Shown here: piece after piece, positions 29,207 to 39,038 of the stretch
Position numbering within the stretch: the stretch's first letter is position 1
Layout of the letters: every line of letters starts with the position of its first letter
DNA from: Alphaproteobacteria bacterium MarineAlpha3_Bin6
Lineage (GTDB): Bacteria > Pseudomonadota > Alphaproteobacteria > Rhodospirillales > UBA2165
Direction of reading: 5' to 3'
DNA length: 39,884 nucleotides
Assembly (NCBI GenBank): GCA_002938035.1
Contig: PTLH01000006.1
Coordinates: 1 to 39,884 of the forward strand
Made by a program: the position numbers and the translations under genes
Notes under the pieces: model-generated
What the model was told of the DNA's origin: nothing
The model's input: the letters and a program-made list of their open reading frames with translations, nothing else
The model's database searches: none

Positions 29207-29440
29207 ATGAGCGACGTTGCCGAGCGAGTTAAAGCTATAATTGTCGAACACCTTGGTGTTGGTGAAGATAAGGTGACAAACACCGCAAGTTTTATAGATG
29301 ATTTGGGTGCAGATAGCCTTGATACCGTTGAGCTTGTGATGGCATTTGAAGAGGCGTTCGATTGCGAAATTCCTGATGATGCTGCAGAAAAGATTCTCAC
29401 TGTTAAAGATGCAGTTGATTTTTTGGCAAGCAAGACTTAG
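29207..29440 (+). CDS. acpP: Acyl carrier protein
   Basis: [18 protein letters not shown]..., phosphopantetheine site [16 protein letters not shown]. Confidence 0.98.
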   Translation: MSDVAERVKAIIVEHLGVGEDKVTNTASFIDDLGADSLDTVELVMAFEEAFDCEIPDDAAEKILTVKDAVDFLASKT

Positions 29441-29542
29441 CCGACGCACTTAATTTGTAGCTAGAATCTTGGAAGAACATTTCGAGTGTAGTACTAGTCA
29501 ATTTACTAGCGAAGTATTTATAGCAAAGTATCGCAATTTATC

Positions 29543-30817
29543 ATGAGACGAGTGGTTGTCACAGGAATTGGTCTTGTAACGCCGTTGGCTTGTGGTGTCG
29601 AGGAGTCCTGGAGCAGGCTAATAAGCGGAAAATCGGGTCTCAATGCGATTACTGATTTCGACGTTTCCGATATTCCCTCCAAAATTGCGGGGCAGGTGCC
29701 CCGGTCGGAGGACCCAAATGCGAGTGCACTAGGGGCTTTTAATCCAGACGAATGGATAACTCCTAAAGAGCAACGCCGCATGGATACTTTCATACAATAT
29801 GGTCTAGTAGCGGCAAGTTACGCTGTTGAAGATTCCGGATGGAAACCTATAGACGAAGAAAGCTTTACGCGTACCGGAGTAATGATTGGTTCGGGTATTG
29901 GTGGTTTGCCAGAGATTGAAAAAAGCGCACGGGTTGTGCTTGAAGGAAATATAAGGCGGTTAAGCCCCTATTTTATTCCGGCAAGTTTGATTAATTTAGT
30001 ATCAGGGCAAGTGGCAATTAAATATGGCTTTAAAGGTCCTAACCATGCTGTTGTTACTGCCTGCGCGTCAGGTGCCCACGCTATCGGCGATGCGGCACGG
30101 TTGATTGAGTTTGACGATGCTGATGTAATGATAGCCGGCGGAGCGGAGGCGGCAATCTGTCGTTTGGGCATAGCCGGATTTGCGGCAACTCGTGCATTAT
30201 CTACAAACTTCAATGATATGCCTGAAAAAGCGTCCCGACCTTGGGATACGCGCCGAGACGGCTTTGTTGTGGGTGAGGGTGCCGGAATTGTTGTACTTGA
30301 AGAACTAGAGCACGCTAAGAAACGAGGTGCAAATATTTATGCGGAAGTTTTGGGTTATGGCATGTCTGGAGATGCCTATCATATTACTGCTCCTGCCGAA
30401 GACGGTGACGGCGGTTATAGGTCCATGAGGGCCGCATTGAAGCGAGCCAGATTAAACCCCGAAAGTATTGATTATATAAATGCCCACGGAACTTCAACAC
30501 CGTTAGGAGACGAAATAGAGCACGCAGCTGTCAAGCGTCTGTTTGGTAACGCTGCATACAAGCTCGCGATGTCATCAACAAAATCAGCGATTGGTCATTT
30601 GTTGGGAGCAGCTGGATCTGTTGAGGCAATTTTTTCTATCTTGGCTATTAATAATGGGATGGTACCCCCTACACTCAATTTGGAGAAACCTTCTGATGGG
30701 TGCGATTTAAATTTGGTACCCCATACTGCCCAGGAAAGAAACATTAACGTTATTTTATCAAACTCCTTTGGATTTGGGGGCACTAATGCGAGCTTGGTAC
30801 TTGGCGCCCTAAGTTAA
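29543..30817 (+). CDS. fabF: 3-oxoacyl-ACP synthase II
   Basis: MRRVVVTGIGLVTPLACG, active site VVTACASGAHAIG, NAHGTSTPLGD, KSAIGHLLGAAG. Confidence 0.98.
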   Translation: MRRVVVTGIGLVTPLACGVEESWSRLISGKSGLNAITDFDVSDIPSKIAGQVPRSEDPNASALGAFNPDEWITPKEQRRMDTFIQYGLVAASYAVEDSGWKPIDEESFTRTGVMIGSGIGGLPEIEKSARVVLEGNIRRLSPYFIPASLINLVSGQVAIKYGFKGPNHAVVTACASGAHAIGDAARLIEFDDADVMIAGGAEAAICRLGIAGFAATRALSTNFNDMPEKASRPWDTRRDGFVVGEGAGIVVLEELEHAKKRGANIYAEVLGYGMSGDAYHITAPAEDGDGGYRSMRAALKRARLNPESIDYINAHGTSTPLGDEIEHAAVKRLFGNAAYKLAMSSTKSAIGHLLGAAGSVEAIFSILAINNGMVPPTLNLEKPSDGCDLNLVPHTAQERNINVILSNSFGFGGTNASLVLGALS

Positions 30818-30823
30818 CTTTAA

Positions 30824-31813
30824 ATGAATCGCAAAAACAGCTGGGTAACTGCTCTAATATTGATTACTTTTGCTGCAGTCGGTGGCGGCGGTCTATTTGG
30901 CTATATGAATTTTACCCAACGTGGATCCCTTAAAAGTGATTTGATTATCATTATTCCAAAAGGAAGCGGAATTGATTTTATTTCCAGACTACTGGAGCGC
31001 AAGGGCGCGATATCGCAACCAATTCTTTTTAAATTAACAGTACTCATCTTGAGATTAGAAAAGGTTATGCGGGCAGGGGAATTTTCTATACCGAAAGAGT
31101 CAAGTCCAAGAGACATTCTATCAATCTTACGATCTGGTAAAATGGTAATTCGTCGGTTCGTAGCAGTGGAAGGGCTTTATACCGCTGAAATACTTGGTCA
31201 TTTAAGGAGAACCGACGGGTTGACGGGAATTGTGACGGAAACTCCAAAAGAGGGGGAGTTGTTGCCAGAGACATATCATTATAATTTTGGTGATAACCGC
31301 AACGATTTAGTTAGACGAATGAAAGTTGCTATGAAAAACGTGTCTGAGGAGTTGTGGTTGCTACGTGAGGTCGGACTACCCATAAAAACTCCTTTGGAAG
31401 CCATAATACTCGCTTCTATAGTAGAAAAAGAGACTGGACTTGTTGAGGAGCGTCGTAGGGTAGCTAGTGTATTTATTAACCGATTAAGGCTTGGTATGCG
31501 GCTTCAATCCGACCCTACAGTTATTTATGGTTTGACCAATGGCAATCGTAGGCTGAGCCGTCCTCTAAAACGGAAGGATTTAAAAAGCCTAAATCCCTAT
31601 AACACTTACCTTAATAAAGGGCTACCACCTGGACCCATCGCAAATCCGGGTCGAGCCTCGATCAAAGCCGTTCTCAACCCTATTGAAAGCACGGATCTTT
31701 ATTTTGTTGCTGATGGGAAAGGAGGCCACGCATTTTCTACAACCTTAAGCGAACATAATAAAAATGTTAAAGTTTTGAGAAAACTGGAGAGGGAAAAAAT
31801 GCAAACACGATAA
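30824..31813 (+). CDS. mltG: Endolytic transglycosylase MltG (YceG)
   Basis: N-terminal TM helix, EGELLPETYHY, LASIVEKETG, RLQSDPTVIYGL, NTYLNKGLPPGPIANPG. Confidence 0.96.
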   Translation: MNRKNSWVTALILITFAAVGGGGLFGYMNFTQRGSLKSDLIIIIPKGSGIDFISRLLERKGAISQPILFKLTVLILRLEKVMRAGEFSIPKESSPRDILSILRSGKMVIRRFVAVEGLYTAEILGHLRRTDGLTGIVTETPKEGELLPETYHYNFGDNRNDLVRRMKVAMKNVSEELWLLREVGLPIKTPLEAIILASIVEKETGLVEERRRVASVFINRLRLGMRLQSDPTVIYGLTNGNRRLSRPLKRKDLKSLNPYNTYLNKGLPPGPIANPGRASIKAVLNPIESTDLYFVADGKGGHAFSTTLSEHNKNVKVLRKLEREKMQTR

Positions 31814-32161
31814 TATTATTGTGGTATTTGTATCAGTGTTGCGCATTTAACAAATTAAAAAAAGTTCAAGTTGCCAAAAAGATGCATAAAGTAAAATGCG
31901 ATACTTTCATGGTTTGTTTGAATTTAAGTTATTTTCACTGATCTATATTGCCAGCGATTCTATCAAGTTCTGAACCTTGAGTGTATTAAATATTGTGAAT
32001 GGTTTTTTTAGAAACCTGGACAGGTTGAGTTCACGCCAATGTGGAATTGATAATGGTATCCTCTCTAGACTTCCCCATTTGTTCTCAAAAAATAATTATT
32101 ACAAATTTTGAGTTTTGCCAGAGTTGTTGATTTAAAAAAGAGAATCACATATCCATTGAAA

Positions 32162-33064
32162 ATGTCTACTATGCCCAAAATATTCAGTATGACAGGATTT
32201 GGGAGATCAGCGGGGAGCTTTGGTAAATTTAGCTGGAACTGGGAAACGAAAAGTGTCAACGGGAAGGGCCTCGATATTAAGTGTCGGCTACCGCACGGGT
32301 TAGAGAATTTGGATCTGAAGGCTAGAAAGATAGCCGGTCAAAAATTTAGCCGGGGCAATATAAATCTTACTCTTACAATAAAGGAAAACGGCAATCCACC
32401 CAGTTACAGAGTAAACCGAGAACTCCTTGATGAGCTTATTAAGACAGCTAGGGAAATGTTTGAAGGCACAGACAGTTTTGGCCCTCTAAGACCAGATAGT
32501 TTTTTAGCGGTTAAAGGTGTTATTGAACCTGTTGAAGAGGAGCCAGATGTTGATGTAATCCAGGAGAGAGATAATTTAATAATTGCGGACCTTGAGAAAG
32601 CGCTTTCCGAGTTGTCATTGGCGAGAAAGGTTGAAGGGACAAACATTTCCCAAACATTGGAATTGCAGCTTGCTGAAATTCAAGCATTAATTGAGCGTGC
32701 GGGTCGTAATTCCGAATCCCAGCCCCAGGCTATTCGTGAGCAATTGAAACAGCAAATGGAGATTCTTCTTGACGCAACACCAGCTTTGCCAGAGGAGCGA
32801 ATTACTCAGGAAGCGGTAATGCTTATGATTAAGGTGGATGTGCGTGAAGAACTCGATCGACTAAGGGCTCACACCTCGACAGCCAGAAAACTCCTCATTG
32901 ATGGCAGGGTTATTGGCCGTAAGCTTGATTTCCTGTGTCAGGAACTTAACAGAGAAGTTAATACTCTTTGTTCAAAGGCGAATAATATTGAGCTTTCTAA
33001 TATTGGGTTAGATTTAAAGGCACTGATTGAACAATTTCGAGAGCAGGTGCAAAATATTGAATAA
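32162..33064 (+). CDS. yicC: YicC family endoribonuclease-like protein (start trimmed to MSTMPKIFSMTGFGR)
   Basis: SMTGFGRSAG, SVNGKGLDIKCRLP, C-terminal DUF1732 region REELDRLRAHTSTARKLL...GRKLDFLCQELNREVNTLCSKA. Confidence 0.93.
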   Translation: MSTMPKIFSMTGFGRSAGSFGKFSWNWETKSVNGKGLDIKCRLPHGLENLDLKARKIAGQKFSRGNINLTLTIKENGNPPSYRVNRELLDELIKTAREMFEGTDSFGPLRPDSFLAVKGVIEPVEEEPDVDVIQERDNLIIADLEKALSELSLARKVEGTNISQTLELQLAEIQALIERAGRNSESQPQAIREQLKQQMEILLDATPALPEERITQEAVMLMIKVDVREELDRLRAHTSTARKLLIDGRVIGRKLDFLCQELNREVNTLCSKANNIELSNIGLDLKALIEQFREQVQNIE

Positions 33065-33713
33065 TCACGCTAATTCTAATGTCTATGCGCGGCGCGGGTT
33101 GATGCTGGTTCTCTCATCACCGTCTGGTGCGGGAAAAACAACCCTCGCCAAGGCACTTTTGGCTCGCGAAGAAAACCTCCGAATGTCCATCTCCTTTACC
33201 ACTAGGTTGAGACGGGCAAAGGAAGTGGATGGAGAAGACTATAATTTTGTTAATAAAACTAAGTTTAAGAAGATGGCAGAAGCGGGGGAATTTCTTGAAT
33301 ATGCTCAGGTATTCGGTAACTATTATGGAACACCTAAAATACCTATTGAGAAAGCGCTCGCCTCAGGTTCAGATATTCTATTTGACATTGATTGGCAGGG
33401 AACACAGCAATTGGAAGGAGATAAGACTGCCGGAAAAGATCTTGTAAGTGTATTTATATTGCCGCCAGATAATGATGAGCTTGAAACTCGTCTCAGGACA
33501 CGGGCGCAAGATACTGATGAAGAGGTTAAAATCCGCATGGCTAAAGCGGCTGATGAATTGAGCCATTACCGTGAGTACGATTATATTATTGTAAATCGGT
33601 ATGTAGAAGAGAGTGTTCAAATGTTACAGAAGATACTCGGAGCGGAACGGCTTCGGGCAAATCGTCAGTCAGGGTTACATAAATTTGTCCAAATATTAAG
33701 GGGCGAAACTTAA
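33057..33713 (+). CDS. gmk: Guanylate kinase (exact start uncertain: TTG 33057, ATG 33102, or the longer ATG 33027 that overlaps yicC)
   Basis: LVLSSPSGAGKTTLAKALL, SISFTTRLRRAKEVDGEDYNFV, DIDWQGTQQL. Confidence 0.94.
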   Translation: MNNHANSNVYARRGLMLVLSSPSGAGKTTLAKALLAREENLRMSISFTTRLRRAKEVDGEDYNFVNKTKFKKMAEAGEFLEYAQVFGNYYGTPKIPIEKALASGSDILFDIDWQGTQQLEGDKTAGKDLVSVFILPPDNDELETRLRTRAQDTDEEVKIRMAKAADELSHYREYDYIIVNRYVEESVQMLQKILGAERLRANRQSGLHKFVQILRGET

Positions 33714-34543
33714 TCCCTAATACTGCGAGCTAACTGGCAAAACTGCTCAACGGTTAAATTTTCAGCCCGCAAGGTCGGATTTATACCCAATGATGGGAAG
33801 TCTAAATTGAATTTTTTCAGAGAAGATCGTAGCATTTTTCGTCGTTGATTAAACGCCGCAAAAGTGACCTTTTCCAATTTGAGCCAGTCCGCGGGTGCGC
33901 TTGGCTTGTCTCGTGGTAACAAAGTAACAACGCTAGAGACAACCTTGGGAGGAGGTACAAAGGCTAGGCTGTCAATATTAAACTGAATATTCACGTTACA
34001 AAGCCATTGGGTTATGACGGATAACCTGCCATATGCTTTGGTCGATGGTGAAGCGACTAACCTGTCCGCTACTTCCTTTTGAAATGTTAAAGTCATTTGG
34101 CTGATGGATTTGATCTTCTGGAGCCAACCGATCAGTAAAGGGATAGATATATTATAAGGTAGGTTTGCGACAATGTTAAACGGTTTTGAACTAATTTGGG
34201 AAAGATCTATATTCATAGCATCTGCCTCTACGATAATAAGGCTTTCGGAATAAAAGCTCTGCAGTTCAAGTAAAGCCGCTAGACATCTTGGGTCTTTTTC
34301 AATTGCGATTATTTTTTTTGCACCATTCATTAACAAGGAACGGGTTAGTCCTCCTGGGCCCGGTCCGATTTCAATTACAGTTGAGCCCTTTACATTTGCA
34401 ATCCTAGCAATTTTGTCAGTTAAATTAGTATCTAATAGAAAATGTTGACCTAGAGATCTTTTTGCATAAATCTCGTGCTTCGACATTACCTTGCGAAGTG
34501 TTGGAAGAAAATCTTGATCAGAGGAATTCTGATACTCACGCAC
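33710..34543 (-). CDS. ksgA: 16S rRNA (adenine1518/1519-N6)-dimethyltransferase KsgA (GTG start)
   Basis: KRSLGQHFLLDTNLTDKIA, VIEIGPGPGGLTRSLL, NIVANLPYNIS. Confidence 0.97.
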   Translation of the reverse strand: MREYQNSSDQDFLPTLRKVMSKHEIYAKRSLGQHFLLDTNLTDKIARIANVKGSTVIEIGPGPGGLTRSLLMNGAKKIIAIEKDPRCLAALLELQSFYSESLIIVEADAMNIDLSQISSKPFNIVANLPYNISIPLLIGWLQKIKSISQMTLTFQKEVADRLVASPSTKAYGRLSVITQWLCNVNIQFNIDSLAFVPPPKVVSSVVTLLPRDKPSAPADWLKLEKVTFAAFNQRRKMLRSSLKKFNLDFPSLGINPTLRAENLTVEQFCQLARSIRD

Positions 34544-35568
34544 TAATTTACGACCTTGTAATGTTTTTCCGAACGATTTTTCAGCATTTGACTGGCTAGT
34601 TGGATAGCTGCAACTAGGCTAGTCTCCTGTGCGGTACCGGTACCTGAAATATCCAAAGCAGTGCCATGATCGGGAGAAGTTCGAATAAAAGGAAGACCCA
34701 ATGTTACATTAACAGCCCTTTCAAAGTCTAAAGTCTTTATGGGTATCAAGGCCTGATCATGGTACATGCATAACACCGCGTCATACTTATTTCTCGCTTC
34801 GGAATGAAATAGAGTATCTGCAGGAAGAGGACCATAGGTATCATATCCCATAATATTTAGTGTTTTGACAGCCGGTTCTATGATCATATTTTCTTCCTGG
34901 CCCATTGTTCCATCCTCACCGGCGTGGGGATTAAGACCTGCGATTGCCAGCTTAGGACGACTTATCCCAAAATCCTTTTTAAGAGCGGATAGTGTGGTTT
35001 CGGCCGTTTCAATGATCAATTTCGGAGAAAGCAGCCTAACTGCCTCCATCAAACTAACATGCCTAGTAACGGGTACTACTCTCAATTTTTCCGAATACAG
35101 CATCATAATTGGCTTAGAATTAACATTTGCAAGATGGGCTAAATATTCAGTGTGCCCGGGGAACGAAAATCCCATACTGTAAAGAACAGATTTTTGGATA
35201 GGATTGGTTACTACCGCACCAACTTTTCCAGAGAGGGCTAAGGTTGCAGCCTTTGTTATGGAACTGATGACTGCTGTTCCATTAGCCGGATCGGGTTGTG
35301 TTATAGTCGATCTTACTCTTTTTCCTAATGGTAAAACCGGCAAACATTTTGAGAAGTAATTGAATGTCTCGTCAGGTTTATCAATTACAGCAATATCAAT
35401 TTTCCAACCCAAAGAGAGGGAAATTTCTCGTATGCGTTCGGGGTCATCGATGACAAAAAACGGCTGAAGCCGGCCATGGTGATCCCGCCATGCCTTAAGT
35501 GTAATTTCTGCGCTAATTCCGGCTGGTTCGCCCATAGTCAGAGCTATAGGGGATGAGCAGGTTTTCAT
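34543..35568 (-). CDS. pdxA: 4-hydroxythreonine-4-phosphate dehydrogenase
   Basis: ALTMGEPAGISAE, FPGHTEYLAHLA, GLNPHAGEDGTMGQEE, MYHDQALIPIK. Confidence 0.97.
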   Translation of the reverse strand: MKTCSSPIALTMGEPAGISAEITLKAWRDHHGRLQPFFVIDDPERIREISLSLGWKIDIAVIDKPDETFNYFSKCLPVLPLGKRVRSTITQPDPANGTAVISSITKAATLALSGKVGAVVTNPIQKSVLYSMGFSFPGHTEYLAHLANVNSKPIMMLYSEKLRVVPVTRHVSLMEAVRLLSPKLIIETAETTLSALKKDFGISRPKLAIAGLNPHAGEDGTMGQEENMIIEPAVKTLNIMGYDTYGPLPADTLFHSEARNKYDAVLCMYHDQALIPIKTLDFERAVNVTLGLPFIRTSPDHGTALDISGTGTAQETSLVAAIQLASQMLKNRSEKHYKVVN

Positions 35569-36863
35569 TCGCGTGTTTCGATAAATGCCGACCGCCTTAA
35601 ATCTAGCAACTCACGGCGGGAAATCAATTCAGCTCGCCGTTGGGAAATATATTGGGCAACCCTACGACGTGCCTTTTCTTCGTCTTCATCAAACGTTCTG
35701 CTGCAGACCATTAATATTAGAATTCCTGCTTTGCTCCGGATTGGATTACTTGCCTTGCCAATATCTAAATTCTGAGTTGCCTTCCTAATACTGGGTAACA
35801 AGTTCGATAACTTGACCCCTAGGATCTTACCCGTTTTAGGTATTCCAATCTCTTTTTCCAAGGCTTCCATATCTTTACAATTTTGTACACTTCTTGAAAT
35901 CGATTGTGCGAGTGTTAGCTGGGCCTGCACCTCTGATTTTGCCGCATTGTTTTTAAGAGGTAGTAATATCTGCTGTATTGAAACCGAAGTTTCACCCAAA
36001 ATAAGACCGTGCGCTAGTCTCTTGTTTTTTAGTAGGAGTATATAATATCCATCAGGGGCCTTGACCGGAACTGATAGTTCATCTCGTTGTAAATTTGATA
36101 TAATCTTTGCCAGGTTTGGATCTAGCTGATCTTCACGAATCCAACCTAAATTTCCATTTCGCGCTGCAGAAGCACTTTCGGAAAATGACCTAGCGACCTG
36201 ACCAAATGGTGTTCCGTCTTTGATTTGTTGATAAAGTCGGTTCACCAGTTGTTGCTCTTTAAGGTCTGATCTTCCCGCATCAAAAGAAATAAATATTTCG
36301 GCTACTAAGTACTCAGGCCTTCCTTTATAATTTCGTATCAAGCGGATCTGGGCATTGATGTTTTCTTCATCTAACTCGCCAGATTTTGCCAATTTATTCC
36401 GAATAATTTGACCCCAAGCAATTTTAGCTTCAACCTGTCGCTCGTAAGTGAGTGTATCCATATTATTCTTGTTCAGTAGTTTTGCCATGTTCCCTTTCAA
36501 CATTCCGTTTTGCTTTTCCACTTGACCAATAAACTCACCTATTTGTTTGCGGGAAACATTAATTTTTTTCTGCTTAGCTTGTTGAAGCATCAATTTTTGG
36601 TTGATGAGGTTATTTAGAATTCTGTATCGAATACGCTTTCTCTCGTTAGGGTTATTAGGTAATCCAGATGAGAATAATATAAAATCTATCCTAGACTGAA
36701 GGTCATAATCTGAGATTATTTCGTCATTGACGATAGCGACGATATTTAGAGACGACTGTCCGATTGCGGAAAATGCGAATGTAAGGCTTAGAAGAACCAA
36801 GGCGCAACTGACTATAAGATTTGTTTTAATTTTTGTACAAACACATGAAGAAGATATCTTCAT
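35565..36863 (-). CDS. surA: SurA-type periplasmic peptidyl-prolyl isomerase/chaperone (start trimmed to MKISSSCVC)
   Basis: N-terminal SurA_N-like domain IVAIVNDEIISDYDLQSRIDF; one parvulin-like domain (ASAARNGNLGWIREDQL) plus a degenerate second; located between lptD and pdxA. Confidence 0.92.
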   Translation of the reverse strand: MKISSSCVCTKIKTNLIVSCALVLLSLTFAFSAIGQSSLNIVAIVNDEIISDYDLQSRIDFILFSSGLPNNPNERKRIRYRILNNLINQKLMLQQAKQKKINVSRKQIGEFIGQVEKQNGMLKGNMAKLLNKNNMDTLTYERQVEAKIAWGQIIRNKLAKSGELDEENINAQIRLIRNYKGRPEYLVAEIFISFDAGRSDLKEQQLVNRLYQQIKDGTPFGQVARSFSESASAARNGNLGWIREDQLDPNLAKIISNLQRDELSVPVKAPDGYYILLLKNKRLAHGLILGETSVSIQQILLPLKNNAAKSEVQAQLTLAQSISRSVQNCKDMEALEKEIGIPKTGKILGVKLSNLLPSIRKATQNLDIGKASNPIRSKAGILILMVCSRTFDEDEEKARRRVAQYISQRRAELISRRELLDLRRSAFIETRE

Positions 36864-36891
36864 TCCTAATAATCCAAATTTAGATTTCCAT

Positions 36892-39033
36892 TTAGCCGTC
36901 TTTTGAAACACCAAATTTAGACTCCCCCAGCGTTTTAAAAGTTAGCTGAAAAAGTATTGTATCGCTTGGCTTCAGATCCCTATCAACGAAAAAATCTCGT
37001 TTTAATGTAGTGCTGAACGTGAAACATTCGCACTCAAAGGTGGCATTGAGGGCAATAGCCTGAAGATTACCTTCCTCCTGCAAGTTGTATCGGCCAGAGA
37101 GGCTGCCCCTCCATAGTCGGTTCAGTTGGGACTTAATTGAACCTGACAATTCATCCCTGCCGCCGAACTCAGAGTTTGGTTGAGACTCGAAAAATACATA
37201 GTTGGTTGTGGCTCTAAGTGCCGGTGGTCCAGCCGCCAATTGAACCTCATTCTTGCTGGGAGAAAGATCTTCATGGGATAATCTTGTTCTGTAATTTAAA
37301 TCAAAGTATTTACCAGGCGAGATATTTATTCTACTCACTATATCTGAGAAATTATCTTCCAGCCCGGAGCCTGGGCCGAAGGTGTCGTCGGATTTGATAC
37401 GATAACTCTGCCCCACAAAAAGGGAACTGCTGCCACCATTTTGCCCATAAGCTCCCCACTTGATACCGTAGCCAAGTCTTGGTCCTCCCTCAACGCGATC
37501 AAGACCGGTAAAGCGGTTCTCACTAAATACGTTGGTGTCATCAAATTCGAAGTCTACACTATCTTCATTTGGAATATCATTGGGGTTTCCACCATATGGG
37601 CTAATAATAAGTGAAGCCAAAGGTTCAAGTGTTTGGGTTACGCGACCGCGAGAATTTGACATTGGGTATCCCCAATTAACCGATGCTTGCGGATGAATTC
37701 GGCCACTAATGCCTTTGTTAGAACCCTGTCCGTTTGAATTGACCAAATTTGTAACATGGTACATGTCGCCGCGAATAGATAGATTTACATCAAGAACTTC
37801 ACCTAGTGAGCCAATTCGAGGCAGGTGCCAGCCATAACCAAGTGATAGCCGTTTAGTGTCGTTACCGTCAGTACGGGTAAGCGCTAACGCGTTAGCTGTA
37901 ATTGAGTTTGTAGCGCCTAACCTATTTGGTCTGCTAATATGGCTGAAATCTAGCATTGGCAGGACGATGGGTATTTCTCCTGGGTCATCTGTCTCCTGCA
38001 ATCCTTGAAAATAGTACGAGTCAATTTTTAAATAATCGCGGCCTTTAAATGCCTCCCCAAAGGCCCTTGTCGTCATATCTGGCCTTGATGAAATCTTATA
38101 ACGTCTCATATACGTGTCATCAATTGCTCTTTGTATATCAATTCCCATTCGCCAGACATCGTTAACATTCTTCCGATATTTGGTGTCAATGTGGCCAAAT
38201 AGATCGTCATTTGAATCAAGGGTAATGCTAGTATCGCTTTCTAGCCGACTGTTGGGGCCAATGTCTCGGTATTCAGCAGCTAAATGGACCCTTTCTTTCG
38301 ATGTAAACGTGGGCGTAATCGTCAGGTCTTTATTTGCTGCAATATCAAAAAAATAGGGAGTTGAGAGTGTGGGTCCCAATGCCGATGAACTACCGAAGCT
38401 TGGGGTAATGAATCCGGATTTTCGCTTAACTGTCGGGTCTGGGTGGTAAAAGAAAGGAATGTAAGCGATTGGGACACCAAAGAGTTCTAGATATGCGTCT
38501 GTGTATTCAATTACCTGCTCTTTTTCATCGTGAACTACCTTTTTTGCCTTTAACTGCCATAAAGGTTTGTCGTCTGATTGATCAGCGCAGTCTTGACAAG
38601 GAGAATATACAGCGTTTCGCATTTCCGTAGAAATTCCGGCAGACCTGCGTGCTCCAGTAGCTGCGATTCTTGAGTTATCGGAAAGTCTAATTCTTAGGTC
38701 TCTAATAATTCCGTCTTTTAAATCACCAGTGAGTTTCATCGTTTCAGCAAATAAAACGTTTCCCGAAGCCTCTAATAGGCTTACTCCCCCGGTAGCAGTC
38801 ACAACATTTTCTATTTGGTTGTACGTTACAGAGTTGGCTATGAGGACCCGCTGTTCATGAGAAACCTCAACGTTTCCAGTGGCTCTAACAATTCCGCTTT
38901 TTTTGTCGTGGGTTACTTCATTAGCTGAAAAAAGCAGTGGTCGGTTGCCGGATTGCAGGTCCTGTCCTGCAACTAAGAATGGAACCAAGGCTATCCCAAG
39001 AGTTTGGATCATTATTAATCGAAATTTATTCAT
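36892..39033 (-). CDS. lptD: LPS assembly outer membrane protein LptD (start trimmed to MNKFRLIMIQTLGIAL)
   Basis: Signal peptide, OstA-like N-terminal domain (LLFSANEVTHDKKSGIVRATGNVEVSHEQRVLIANSVTYNQ), IAYIPFFYHPDPTVKRKSGFITPSFG, C-terminal beta-barrel. Confidence 0.96.
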   Translation of the reverse strand: MNKFRLIMIQTLGIALVPFLVAGQDLQSGNRPLLFSANEVTHDKKSGIVRATGNVEVSHEQRVLIANSVTYNQIENVVTATGGVSLLEASGNVLFAETMKLTGDLKDGIIRDLRIRLSDNSRIAATGARRSAGISTEMRNAVYSPCQDCADQSDDKPLWQLKAKKVVHDEKEQVIEYTDAYLELFGVPIAYIPFFYHPDPTVKRKSGFITPSFGSSSALGPTLSTPYFFDIAANKDLTITPTFTSKERVHLAAEYRDIGPNSRLESDTSITLDSNDDLFGHIDTKYRKNVNDVWRMGIDIQRAIDDTYMRRYKISSRPDMTTRAFGEAFKGRDYLKIDSYYFQGLQETDDPGEIPIVLPMLDFSHISRPNRLGATNSITANALALTRTDGNDTKRLSLGYGWHLPRIGSLGEVLDVNLSIRGDMYHVTNLVNSNGQGSNKGISGRIHPQASVNWGYPMSNSRGRVTQTLEPLASLIISPYGGNPNDIPNEDSVDFEFDDTNVFSENRFTGLDRVEGGPRLGYGIKWGAYGQNGGSSSLFVGQSYRIKSDDTFGPGSGLEDNFSDIVSRINISPGKYFDLNYRTRLSHEDLSPSKNEVQLAAGPPALRATTNYVFFESQPNSEFGGRDELSGSIKSQLNRLWRGSLSGRYNLQEEGNLQAIALNATFECECFTFSTTLKRDFFVDRDLKPSDTILFQLTFKTLGESKFGVSKDG

Positions 39034-39038
39034 TTGAA

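Noticed and set aside
29183-29449. Minus-strand ORFs over acpP (29183-29449 and 29200-29433)
   Set aside because: Antisense to the unambiguous acpP gene.
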